A DNA stretch of 64,000 nt from Ochotona curzoniae (lineage: Eukaryota > Chordata > Mammalia > Lagomorpha > Ochotonidae), in NCBI RefSeq assembly GCF_017591425.1, contig NW_024465885.1, positions 39,068,501 to 39,132,500 on the forward strand. Reading direction: 5' to 3'. The translations under genes and the position numbers were made by a program. Each line of letters opens with the position of its first letter. The first letter of the stretch is position 1. The notes under the pieces are model-generated. The model was not told where the DNA came from, made no database searches, and saw only the letters and a list, made by a program, of their open reading frames with translations. Below, one piece after another: positions 46,550 to 56,699 of this stretch.

Positions 46550-48382
46550 TAACTTTTTTTCTTCTCATATGTCTGCAGGAGAGCGGGAGGTAGCCACTCC
46601 TTGCTGTCAAAGTACGTCAACACCCATGGATGGGGGATGGTCATTTGATGATGACATCTTAGAGATCCTCATGTGTGAAAGAGTGTTTTGGGGGTGTTAC
46701 TTGAGTCCTTTCAATGCTTCTGAGAAAATGTTGATTTTGTTGTTCCAGGATTCAACAAATCTTTCCAAGGTCTACTGGTTGACAAAGTCCCTCTCAGTGC
46801 ATCCACAGACCCAGGAACATGCTGTAAAGTTTGACCAGGAAAATAGTCCAACCCATTGCTCTTTCCATACTCTGAGTGGGCTGTTGATGTCCCCTGTTGG
46901 CCTAGATGAGCTTATTGTAATGTCCACAGTATGCATCTGGACATACTGTCCACTGCACAGGTATCAGCAACCAAGGAGGCCCAGGCCTAATACATGCAGA
47001 CCAAGATCAAACCACACAACCTGTGATTTTCCCTGTGGCTAGGGTCTGCATCCAGCCATCTAGTTGGAGCATCTCCCAGGAAACCTCATCTGGGTGATCT
47101 CAGACTTGATTCGTGTGTACCAGCCATTGCAGCATTTGGTTTGGTCTGTCACCTGCACCAACAAACACACATAACAATGGATGAAGCTGCGTGGTCAGTT
47201 CTGCCCTGGCCCTATATCACATGAAAGAACCAGCAGCCCAACCCACTCAGCCCTCACAGATTCGGTCTTCATGCATACCAGTGGGTACCACAGCCTATTT
47301 GGGCTGACTCTCTATGACCCCAGCCCAGGTTTTTGCATGTGCCAGTCTCTACTGTGGCCTTTGTCACCCTGGTCCTCATCCCTTCCAGCTCTTGTGTACA
47401 CCCATACGTGCTGCAGCTTAACTAAACTCTTCCCACAATAGGACCTGGCCCACACATACACTGACAGGCAACACACCTTGTCCAGCCTGGACTGCTCCAG
47501 CCCTGATTCTTGTGCTCATCAGCAACAGGTATAGCCCACAGCTCCGTGCCAGGCATATTCACATCCCCAGATCTGGTTACTGCTAAGGGGTACTGTGGTT
47601 CAGCTTAACATGACTCGCAACCAGTCACAGCACATCCCAGCTGGCTCTATGGCCTAGCTCAATGGCCCCACACCCATTCTGCCTTGTGTGCACTCCAGAG
47701 GGCACAACAGCCTATTTCAGCCTGTCTGGGCCCCAGACGGACCCACACCCAGTTCTAAGTCTCATGCTCACCAGTAGAAGCAACAGCACAGCAAGGAAGT
47801 CCCTAAAGTTTCACTAGATGGCCTTTTCTCAGCCTCAGGCCTTGCATGTGTCAATAAGTACTGCGGTCAAGTCCTATATGACCCGCCCCAAGTCTTGGCA
47901 TTTGCTAGCATGTACTAAAGCCTGGCTTAGCCCAACTCACTCCTAGTCCCAGCTCTCACCAGCAGGTGAAACAGCCTTGCCCAGTTTGACCCACCCCAGC
48001 CCTCATGTGAGTTAATGGGTGTTATTGTCCAAATGCTCCAGCATTTGTGAGCACAAGCCAGTGGCAGGTCATGCTATTTAGCTCAGCCTAGCTCTCCCAA
48101 GTCTCAAGTAGACCTGACTGAGACATATCCTTGAGTTTCCCTCCTTCTAGAGCAGTTCACCTCACTTGCCTACTTTCAAGTTCAGTGGACCTGTCTGTGG
48201 AAGACCCCAGAAATCATTCCTTCCATGTCAAATATACTTTCAGCTACTCCCCACTTCAATACCTTCCCCAAACCCCATTCCCCAGGCTGTCTGCAGCTCC
48301 CTGACCTGGTGGATGGGATGGCCTGAGCAGCCCAACATTTCCCATCTTTCCCATTCATCTTAAAAAATAATAATAAATAAAG
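46550..48382 (+). mobile_element. VNTR-CR copy II, unidentified C-rich composite repeat
   Basis: Collinear with copy I at least from about 46660: GGTGTTACTTGAGT, AAATCTTTCCAAGG, GCATCCACAGACCC, AGCATCTCCCAGGAAACC, CTCAGACTTG. A degenerate tandem core follows (about 47200-48080, TACTGTGGTTCAGCTTAACATGACTC and related units, shared with copy I in the same order), then a unique 3' block (GACATATCCTTGAGTTTCCC; GGTGGATGGGATGGCC) and a tail TTAAAAAATAATAATAAATAAA. The longest open frame of the window (168 codons, 46536-47042) covers the head but has no recognisable domain; copy I is not open in the same frame, arguing against coding. Left edge is approximate. Confidence 0.65.
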
Positions 48383-48449
48383 GAGGAGGGGAGAAATTAA
48401 CAAAAAAGACTAAGCAGTTATTCTGGGATACTAGTCTAGTTAATGCAGA

Positions 48450-48751
48450 TTTGGCATTAAGCAGGCCCAGAATCTCTGCCAGCTATTAGCTGCTTTTCTC
48501 TCTGCAGTATAACACTTGCAGGGTACAAGGCAAGCTAGGCGGTTGTCTATAGCTGGGATGTTCTACTTCTGATCCAGTTTCCTATTATTACTCCTGGGAA
48601 AGCAGTGGAAAATTGTCTGAGAACTTGGGCCTTTGCCACTCTTATTGAAGACACATATTGGAAATCCAGGCTAGGTCTTCAGGCTGGCCCATCAGAATCA
48701 GCTTGACTATTGTGGTCAAATGGGGATTGAACCCCTTTATGTTTAACCTTT

Positions 48752-48821
<70 letters not shown>

Positions 48822-48885
48822 ACTATGCTGTGTTCAAATCAATATTTTTTTAAAAAATAAGATTTTCATAATAAAAGGAAAATAA
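48450..48885 (+). mobile_element. Old CSINE with long (CT)n
   Basis: Body remnants TAGCTGGGATGTTCTACTTCTG, GGGAAAGCAGTGGAAAATTG, GAACTTGGGCCTTTGCC and ATGGGGATTGAACCCC lead into about 28 CT repeats (48757-48813) and the final GTTCAAATCAATATTTTTTTAAAAAATAAGATT. The CT tract sits where younger copies have TCTCTGTCTCTC. Confidence 0.65.
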
Positions 48886-48960
48886 ATAAAGACCCCAAAG
48901 ACAACAAACAATCCAGATCTTGTCTTCCCCAGCTAATGAACTTTTTGGTACTTGCATTCT

Positions 48961-49012
48961 AATGTAGCATATAGGCCATAGACCATAATGTAACATAGAG
49001 GCCATAGACCAT
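48961..49012. repeat. 26-bp tandem duplication
   Basis: Two adjacent 26-bp units (48961-48986, 48987-49012), AATGTARCATAKAGGCCATA onward, with two mismatches. A recent local slip-type duplication, non-coding. Confidence 0.85.
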
Positions 49013-49086
49013 CTGTGTTTCAGGTAACCCAAAACTGAGCATTTCTTGTTAATACAATCTTTACAGAAGATATTAAAATTCAGGAG

Positions 49087-49412
49087 ATGGGCTGGGATGG
49101 TGGCTGAAAAGGTTAATCCTCTGTGAATAGTGCCAGCAACTTATAGGGGCACCAGTTCCTGGATGCTCCACTCCTGATGCAGCTCCCTACTTAATGACTG
49201 AGAAAGCAGTAGAGCCAAGCCCAAGTCCTTGGGATCTTGTACCCACACCAGAGATGCACAGATCCTGGTTCTGACTTCAGATCAGCTGAGGTCTAGCTTT
49301 TGCAGCCATTTGGGATATGAACCTAGTAAACAGATCTTTCTCTGTATCTCTCATTTTCTCTGTAAATCTGCCTTTCAAATAAAAAATAAATAAGTCTTAG
49401 GGAAAAAAAAAG
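49087..49412 (+). mobile_element. CSINE, older subtype
   Basis: GGGCTGGGATGGTGGCTGAAAAGGTTAATCCTC head, CACCAGTTCCTGGATGCTCC, CCTTGGGATCTTGTACCCAC, GCCTTTCAAATAAAAAATAAATAAG tail. The 66-codon minus frame is a shadow. Confidence 0.8.
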
Positions 49413-49682
49413 TCCTTGAGAACACGCGGTACATCCAATGAGAGCTTGCACATCACAGCATTCACTGAGGAACCTTTTTAGGTTGTATGACCATATGCAA
49501 TGCAGCATATGTAAAGGTATCACACTACAATGAAATGAAGAAGTATGCTCTTCCTGGGTAATACAAATTTTGTTAGTGATAATTTTTCTCCTTTCTTCTT
49601 AGGCTACCAGAGCATGCAGAGCTAAATCTTTAGAACTAGTGTCAATAAACACCTCAGATTATAGCTTGCTTATCTTCCTTCC
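49413..49682. other. Unassigned spacer
   Basis: No recognised element. Confidence 0.3.
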
Positions 49683-49684
49683 CC

Positions 49685-49998
49685 AAATATTTATTTGTGT
49701 TTTTATTGGAAAGACAGGTTTAAAAAGAGAAGAGACCAAGTGCAAGATTTCACTCCGTTCTCTGGTTCATCCCCCCGATGGCTGTATCACTGGACATGAG
49801 CTGACCTGAAGTCAGCAGGCCCCTCCGTGCCTTTCATCCTGATGCAGGGTCCCAAGAACTTGGACCATCTTCTGCTTTCACGAGCTACAGGAAAGGAGCT
49901 AGATCAAAGGTGGAACAGCCAGGACAGGAATCTGCAGCTATGTGGAATGTCTGGACTTGCAGATGGAGAATTAGCCAATTGATATACCATGCCTATCC
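49685..49998 (-). mobile_element. CSINE, older subtype, minus
   Basis: AAATATTTATTTGTGTTTTTATTGGAAAGACAGG, TTCTCTGGTTCATCCCCC, GATGCAGGGTCCCAAGAACTTGG, GGAAAGGAGCTAGATCAAAGGTGG, head complement near AGCCAATTGATATACCATGCC. Diverged. Confidence 0.8.
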
Positions 49999-51835
49999 CA
50001 AACTTGCATATGTTTATAATCTTTTCCTGGCATAATATTTGTATTTTCTAATTCTAATTTGATAGTTTTGGAACAATTGGTTTATTTTATTTTTCTATTC
50101 TATTATTTGCCTTTTGGTAAGCTGGTTGAACCTCTGTGGAGTTGAAACAAAAATACTCAAACATGTTTCAGTAAACAAAGAAATAAAGACACAACAACAG
50201 AATTAGATAAATAATACCCTCTGTTTCTTTGGAATAATTCAATTAAAGTTAAGAAAATTGGATCAACATTCCCAATATTTTTGTGGAAATGAAAATCAAT
50301 TCTCTAAATCCCTAAGTAAGGAAATAATCCAGAATTGTAAAACCCAGTTCTGATGAAAACTACACAGCTGAGAGCACATGACACTCTGCTTGTATTCTCT
50401 TCCTTTATCATTCAATAATCAACCATCCATATTGAATATTTGTACAGATATAACTCAAGGGAGGAGGGCACTGGCCATAAATAGACATTTAGCCTTTGAC
50501 ATATCCCAGGTATAAATAACAGGCTTGGCTAGATAATATAATTGTATTGATTATCCATAACAAAAGTAGCAATTATGATTAAGAGAAGCCCAAATACGAA
50601 GCTGAAATTCTGGGATTCTTCTTGCTATGTGTCCCACATTTGCCTCCTTCAAGCTTTCTGCTTCCCCTTTTCCTTTTCTCATTATTCCAAGCTTTTTTTT
50701 TTTTTTTTATAAACACCCAATGTGATGAGACAGTTCTTATTTACGATTATTTTTGGTTGACTGGGCTTGCATGACAGTCAATGGACCAAAATATCTCCAA
50801 GAATTTCCAAGTTGCTGCCCAGAACAAAGAGAACTGTTATGAGTCAGATGAGATAATACTGACTGACTAAGAGTAGGAACTGGAAACTCCCCGGTGCACT
50901 TGAACTAGCTAAGAGACAGCAGTGCTTTGCCAACAAGTGGTCATAAAGACATGCACAGTGCCAGTTGAATCTGAATTTTGTCATTACCTCACAGTAGAAA
51001 CTTGGAGAGACCCCTTAATCTCTTGGGATATCAATTTTCTAATCTAATTGAGTATATATCAATTAGGGTATTATATTTCCTACAAAGAAATTCAAAATAT
51101 CAAAAAATATGTTTTCAAAAACACATATTCGCAATTATATTAAAAAGTACTATGTAGGCTTCTTGAGATTAGAAATGAAATATCTGATCTCAGCTCTCGC
51201 TGATCTCAGAAAACGCGTAAGTGGGAGTGTAAGTAGCTATGTCATCAAATGTGCAAAGGTAATTTAACAGCATAAATGCTTACAGTAGTGAATCTTGCAC
51301 AACCAAAAAGGTGTGGTTTCAACATGCACACTGATAAGAATTCCATCTACCTGCTTGCTAATTAAAATATTCAAGGAACTAAAGAGAACAGGAAGAAATA
51401 CATCACATTATTGGCTAGTGTGCTTTATGAAGACTACCTTATAGCTGAAAAAACACATTGTAGACGTTAAGTTGAAGGGGATGTCCCAAACAAGTTCCCC
51501 ACATTAAAACATTTAATTTTTTAAAAATGTTCCATTTAGACAAAGTTAACCAATTTCATGTATTTCACAATAGACTTAGGAACATGGTGATACTTCCCAT
51601 TGCTACCCATATCTCACCTGCCCTCTTCCTATTTTCTATGTGTTTTTTTTTTAATTATTTTCCTAATGAGATATTCTAAGTCCACTTGACAAAGGTTTAA
51701 CACTCCATGAGGTGAAAACATCCAACACATGGGGGACCAGAGAATAAAATACTGTTTCTCAAGACTATATTTTAAATATCATAGCCAGAAGGCTCAAATG
51801 TAGCTACACAACAGAAAAATATTTCTGGAGCCTTT
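49999..51835. other. Unassigned spacer with one possible MIR
   Basis: About 1.8 kb AT-rich. Apart from the MIR-like patch below, no repeat family, exon or RNA is recognised. Confidence 0.35.
50945..51090 (+). mobile_element. Possible MIR fragment
   Basis: GAATTTTGTCATTACCTCACAGTAG, ACCCCTTAATCTCTTGGGATATCAATTTTCTAATCTA resembles the MIR core order (..TTACTAGCTGTG.. ..CCTCTCTGAGCCTCAGTTTCCTCATCTG..). Highly diverged, so an ancient pan-mammalian insertion. Confidence 0.45.
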
Positions 51836-51839
51836 TTTT

Positions 51840-52160
51840 TTTTCTACCTAGACACAGCATGACAAGCAGAGAAAAGCCACAAAAACTCAAGGCAAATTCT
51901 TGACCTTGATTGTCAGCACTTCTACATGGTTCAAAAAGGAAATGACAGTAAGCCCTGGGCCGGGATTCCTCACTTTGAAGCTATAATCGCTTTTTTCATT
52001 GACAGTGGTGTTGCCCACCAGGACCGTGCTGAAGGATCTCTGATCATAAATGTGATCCAGACAGAAGAGTCGGGCTCAGAGCAACCTCTTGACGAATGCC
52101 AGCTGCTCTCTGCAGGGTGCTGCCGGGGATCTGCTGGCGGACTTCGTGCTTAAATGACAA
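51840..52160 (+). other. CpG-rich coding-like patch, unidentified
   Basis: Local rise in CpG and GC content against AT-rich flanks. A 75-codon frame (51926-52153) runs MVQKGNDSKPWAGIPHFEA.. and continues through an acidic segment to a Cys/Gly-rich end. TTTTTTCATTGACAG at about 51991-52005 looks like a splice acceptor, but no matching donor is evident. No family recognised. Could be part of an exon, a processed pseudogene scrap, a conserved non-coding element or a repeat I do not know. Confidence 0.25.
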
Positions 52161-52510
52161 CTTGGCCACATATGCCCCTCAGTTATTCTTTCTGTGTCAT
52201 CGCCTGAGAACCTTTCGTCCAATGGCTCATTTTCTTTTCTCCTAAGTATAGTCAGACATTTTATTCTTGCTTACTCTTGTCATGTTTTATGGCCTGACTG
52301 ACTACTTGTATCCCAGGAGCTTAAAAACTGTTTACAATATATTCAGTAGTGACCAGGTATTTATGCTTTCTGAGACAATTGTATTCCCTTAGAAATGAAA
52401 AATTAGTCCTTCCCTAATTTTTCCTATTATGTCATTTTGTACTAGCATATATATAGTCATTATTTTACTTATATCTATATATAGATATATACCTATAACT
52501 ATAGACATAG
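52161..52510. other. Unassigned spacer
   Basis: No recognised element. ATATATAGATAT-type runs at 52446-52500. Confidence 0.3.
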
Positions 52511-52512
52511 TT

Positions 52513-52825
52513 ATTGGAAAGGCAGATATACAGAGAAGAAGTGAAACACAGAGAAATATTGTCCATCCACTAGCTCACCTCCCTATGTTGCCACGATGGC
52601 CAGAACTAAGCCAATCCAAAGCCTGGAGCCAAGAGCTTCTTCTGGGTCTCCCACGAGGGTACAGTTTCACAAGGCTTTGGGCCATCCTCTGTTTTCCCAT
52701 GGCCACAAGCAGGGAGCTAGATGGGAAGTGGAGTAGCCGGGACAAAAAACGAGTACCCATATGAGATCTCGGCACATGAAAGAGAGGGTTTGGCCACTAG
52801 GATGCTGCACCAGACCCTGTGCCAT
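52513..52825 (-). mobile_element. CSINE, minus strand
   Basis: TTATTGGAAAGGCAGATATACAGAGAAGAAG, AGCTCACCTCCCTATGTTGCC, TCTTCTGGGTCTCCCACGAGGG, TACCCATATGAGATCTCGGC, head TAGGATGCTGCACCAGACCC. Shadow frames of 66-111 codons. Confidence 0.87.
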
Positions 52826-53922
52826 ACATTTTTAAATGTTTATTTATTTAATTGCATCTTCTGTATCAAATCAAATCTACTTGATGGAACTAGATCTTTT
52901 CTCTTTCCCTCACTCATTTGCGTATTTATTTCTCCTTTATAAGGAATACGTGCAACTTTGATTTCACTCTAAATTATTTTGTATAATGCATTATAATCAC
53001 TTCTTTTTTTTTTCCTCCTGGTAACCTGAAGGCAACAGATCAGGATAGAAGGCCAGTGTGACTGGTTAGGTCCACTGAGTCCCTGCTGTGTTTCCATCAC
53101 TAGGTCAGTCTGCAGACTGTTCCTGCGTCCATGTAGTTATCTAAAAAGTACTATTCCATAAACATTTTACTATAAAATTTAAATTCACAATTGTATTTTA
53201 TTTTTCAGAAGACACCCCAAGAAAGTATAAAGAGAGAAAAAGAAGCGTTTTTGTTTTTTTCAATCTGTCTTTCTTGTTAATTTTAGTCAGTGGGTTTCTC
53301 TTAAAATCCATTAATTCCAGAAGCACTAAGCATTTCAATCAGAGAAGGCCATGAGAAAAAAAAAAATAGCAAAGATCACTTTAGATACAACTTGGCTTTA
53401 ATTTGTCTAAAATGATTATTAGTGAGTATTATAAATAAAAACAATGAGACTATTAAGCAAGGATCTTTGTACAGTAATCAGATTCTGTTTTGATAACTGG
53501 AAATTTTTTTCATCCTAAGGAATACAAAGAGGTACATATGTTACTAGTCAAAATTCCAGAAAACCATTCTCAAATTCAATGATTTTTTTTAATGTTTAAC
53601 GAAGATGTTTGTGGAAAACATTAGCAGTATTTCACCCTTTTTGTTTTGTTTTGTTTTTTGTTTTCAGGCACAGAGGTCTACTTTTCTAAGAAAACTGCAA
53701 TGTTTCCATTTCAAAATACACAGCTTTACAAAAAATTACATGCCTTTCTAGTAACCAGAATTAGGTTTCTGGCCTATGAAACTGAAGAGGAAGTTATTGA
53801 ATGATTTCCTCTAAAGCTCCTAAGAAAATTCCACTGGTGTTTGTACTTCAACGTTTGCTCGTTTGCCCTCCCGTCTTCCGTTGGAACACTGCCGTAATAT
53901 CCTGAAATAAAAAATGCTAACG
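52826..53922. other. Unassigned spacer
   Basis: No recognised family or gene. Includes a TTTTG run (53640-53665). Confidence 0.35.
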
Positions 53923-53924
53923 TT

Positions 53925-54165
53925 TGGAGGAGGCATCCTGGCTCAACAGGCTAATCATCAACCTTCAAACACCAACATCTCTCCGATAGGGACACTTGTT
54001 CCTGTCCTGACTGCTCGTCTTCTGGTCCAGCTGCCTGCTTATGGCCTGGGAAAGTGGCAGAGATGGAAGATGTTTCCCTTTTGGTTCTCCTTCAGGGGGA
54101 AAACATGCTCTTGGAAGGATAAGAAATGGGGAGAAGTATAATTTTATATTTTAAAAGGTAATTGC
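53925..54165 (+). mobile_element. Partial old CSINE
   Basis: GGAGGCATCCTGGCTCAACAGGCTAATCATC head, GATAGGGACACTTGTTCCTGTCCTGACTGCTC, GGTCCAGCTGCCTGCTTATGGCCTGGGAAAG, then only degraded sequence. The 3' half is missing. Confidence 0.65.
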
Positions 54166-54600
54166 ATCAGGGATCAGTGTTAGTTCTTACTATCCTGCTT
54201 GACCCCTCACAATAGGAAGGAAGAAAGAAAGAAAGAAGGAAAGGCAGACATAGGGATGTCTGACAGCATCAGCCAGTGGTCATGCTAGCTTTGGAAAGTC
54301 AACTTCCGGACTTCTGTAATTTTTAAAATATATATCCCTTTCTAATTCTGTTCCTGCTTAAGAAAAACTTACACTGTATTATTAAAATGGGAAATGCTGA
54401 TTAGAAATTACCAGGCAGAAGTTTGGAGATAAATCACCAGGGAGAAGGGAAATAATTTTAATTTGCTACATGTTTCTATATAAAATAGGAGATTGGATTT
54501 CCGGATGTTTGCAATTTAAATAGATAACAGTCTTCAAAAGGAGGTGTTTTCACGTAATAGAACGTATTTATGTAATAAAATATCGCATATACCTCAATAA
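54166..54600. other. Unassigned spacer
   Basis: GAAAGAAAGAAAGAAG run at 54222-54240. Otherwise no recognised element. Confidence 0.35.
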
Positions 54601-54604
54601 ACAT

Positions 54605-54912
54605 GCTTGGTATTTATTTATTTCAAGCTACAAAGAGTAAGGGAGAGACACAGACAGACGCACACCATCACACACACAGTCACTGATTCACACTCCAGAG
54701 GGCAGTGACAACCAAGATTGAGCCAGGATGTGCACCCACATCTGCCTTGTAGGCCCGGTGATCCACATGCCTAGATGGTCCTCTGTTGCTTTTCTAGGTT
54801 ATTGACAGGAAGCGGGTGCAGAAGTGGAGTAGCCAGCATGAATCGGCACCCATATGAGATACTGGCGTCAAAGCCAGCAGTTTTACCTGCTAAGCCACCA
54901 TGTTGGTCCCAA
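54605..54912 (-). mobile_element. Old CSINE, minus strand
   Basis: TTGGTATTTATTTATTTCAAGCTAC tail, ACACAGACAGACGCACACCATC, GTCACTGATTCACACTCC, CCATATGAGATACTGGCGTC, head complement CCTGCTAAGCCACCATGTTGGTCCC. Confidence 0.75.
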
Positions 54913-55655
54913 ATATGTACAATTTATATATGTCAGTTAATTTTTTGTTTTAAAAAATGAGAATGTTCTCATGTATGAGATCTATGTGGTATTTATTATA
55001 TGAACTTGGAGACAAAATATTTTCATTATTTGTTCTAATTCAATCTTTCAGCAGTTAAATTTTTCAGATATTGTATTATAGTATTCTCAGTGGAATTACT
55101 TCAAGCTGAAACAAATTATCACATTTTAAAACATTAATTTGAGGGAAATACTTTGGGCTATTAAGTGTGTAATAAGAACTATGAACTGTACCAAGAACTT
55201 CTGGTTCTCTAATTCAATTTATCAACACTGGCATTAGTACCTGATGATATTCCTTTTGGGAGATAATAGTATGGGAGGAGACGGTACGAAATTTACTCAT
55301 TTACCCTGTGGTTATTGAGTGATGATTGCAATCCATGGGGAGGGCTGAGTGATGAGCAAAAAATGCAGGGAAGCACCACAGAGATATGAAGCGGAGGAGC
55401 GTTTTTTTAATCTCAGAATTCTCCTTTCATAAGGATTGATCTTCATGACTCAAATACTTTGTGCCAAAAGACAGCTTGAAAAGTGCTAGCAGTCTCATGA
55501 TAACAGTGACTTGGACATTCTGACTGCTCACACACTTGCGTGAATGATGTAGAGCAGATAGTACCCTATCTACTCTAACTCCTTAGATCTCCTTTACTTT
55601 GCATGCAGTTAATAATAAAGACCAGTATCACGAGCTTATGCCTACGTAACACGGA
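54913..55655. other. AT-rich unassigned spacer
   Basis: No recognised repeat or gene. Confidence 0.4.
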
Positions 55656-55659
55656 GAAG

Positions 55660-55925
55660 TGTTATGTATTTATTTTTAATTATGTATTCACATATTTGAA
55701 AAGCAGAATTATTTTACTCACTGATTCATTCAACTTGTGCCAAGTTAAAGTAAGGAGCATGAACCTTGTTCAGGTCTCTCACATGGATGGGAAAATGTAA
55801 GTATTTGAACCAGAATCTTCTTTCTCCCAGGATGCAAGTTAGCAAGAAACTGAATCAGAAGTGAAGTAATCCAAATACAAATCATGCACTGTGATGGGGA
55901 TGCAGGTGTCCCAGGCATCACCTTA
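55660..55925 (-). mobile_element. Old CSINE, minus strand
   Basis: TTATTTTTAATTATGTATTCACATATTTGAAAAGCAGAATT, CACTGATTCATTCAACTTGTGC, TTCAGGTCTCTCACATGG, GATGCAAGTTAGCAAGAAACTGAATCAGAAGTGAAG. Diverged. Confidence 0.6.
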
Positions 55926-56695
55926 AGCTCTTCCTGGATGGATTTCAAACAGCATTTTAATTCTGTGTTGTGGTAGTCTAGCAAGAGGTAGAAAGACACA
56001 GCAAAGGACAGTATCTTGACGATGATTGTTAGTGTGAGACATATTTTTCAGCCTGATCTTGAATGAGGAAGATACTCTTCTCATGGCCAGTTGATAACAA
56101 ATGGCATGCCTAAGAGTACAGGGACATGCAAGAGCACAGATCCTCCAGCTCAGTGCAGAGCCGCAGGACCACTCACATACTGCTGAGGCCAATAGGGCAT
56201 GCAGGCACAGTGTGGGAAGAGTAAGCTGTCCCTTTCGCAAAATGTCAACATTATTATTTTATAAGCTGTTGATCAATTTTAGACAAAGAAATAGAAATAA
56301 TTCTGTAGCATTTGATAATCCTGACAATAGCTAAATGTAGACTGACACAACCCAAATATAGCACAAAACCAATGTCAAGCAAATGAGATTCAGATTGAAC
56401 CACAATGGGGACAACATAATCACTCAGCTAATACATGCTGAAGGCTTCCACCAAAAAAGAAAAAGAAGAAACTGCTAAAAAAAAACTATTTTGTATTATT
56501 TCATATTTTTTCATTTCAATCATCATTAACTTTTCTAAATTCAGTAGAGTGAGTAGAGTCCTTATTCTGTGGACACATTCACTCATATCCAAAACATTTA
56601 CCTATGGTTCTCTGTTTCACAGAAATATCTTCTTTAGAGATAAAATGGATCCTGACCACACACACCAGCACACATGCAAGCATTGACTGGGAGCC
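55926..56695. other. Unassigned spacer
   Basis: No recognised family. The 105-codon minus frame (55923-56240), Cys- and Leu-rich, has no family motif and no support from a promoter or splice sites that I can see. Confidence 0.35.
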
Positions 56696-56699
56696 TATC

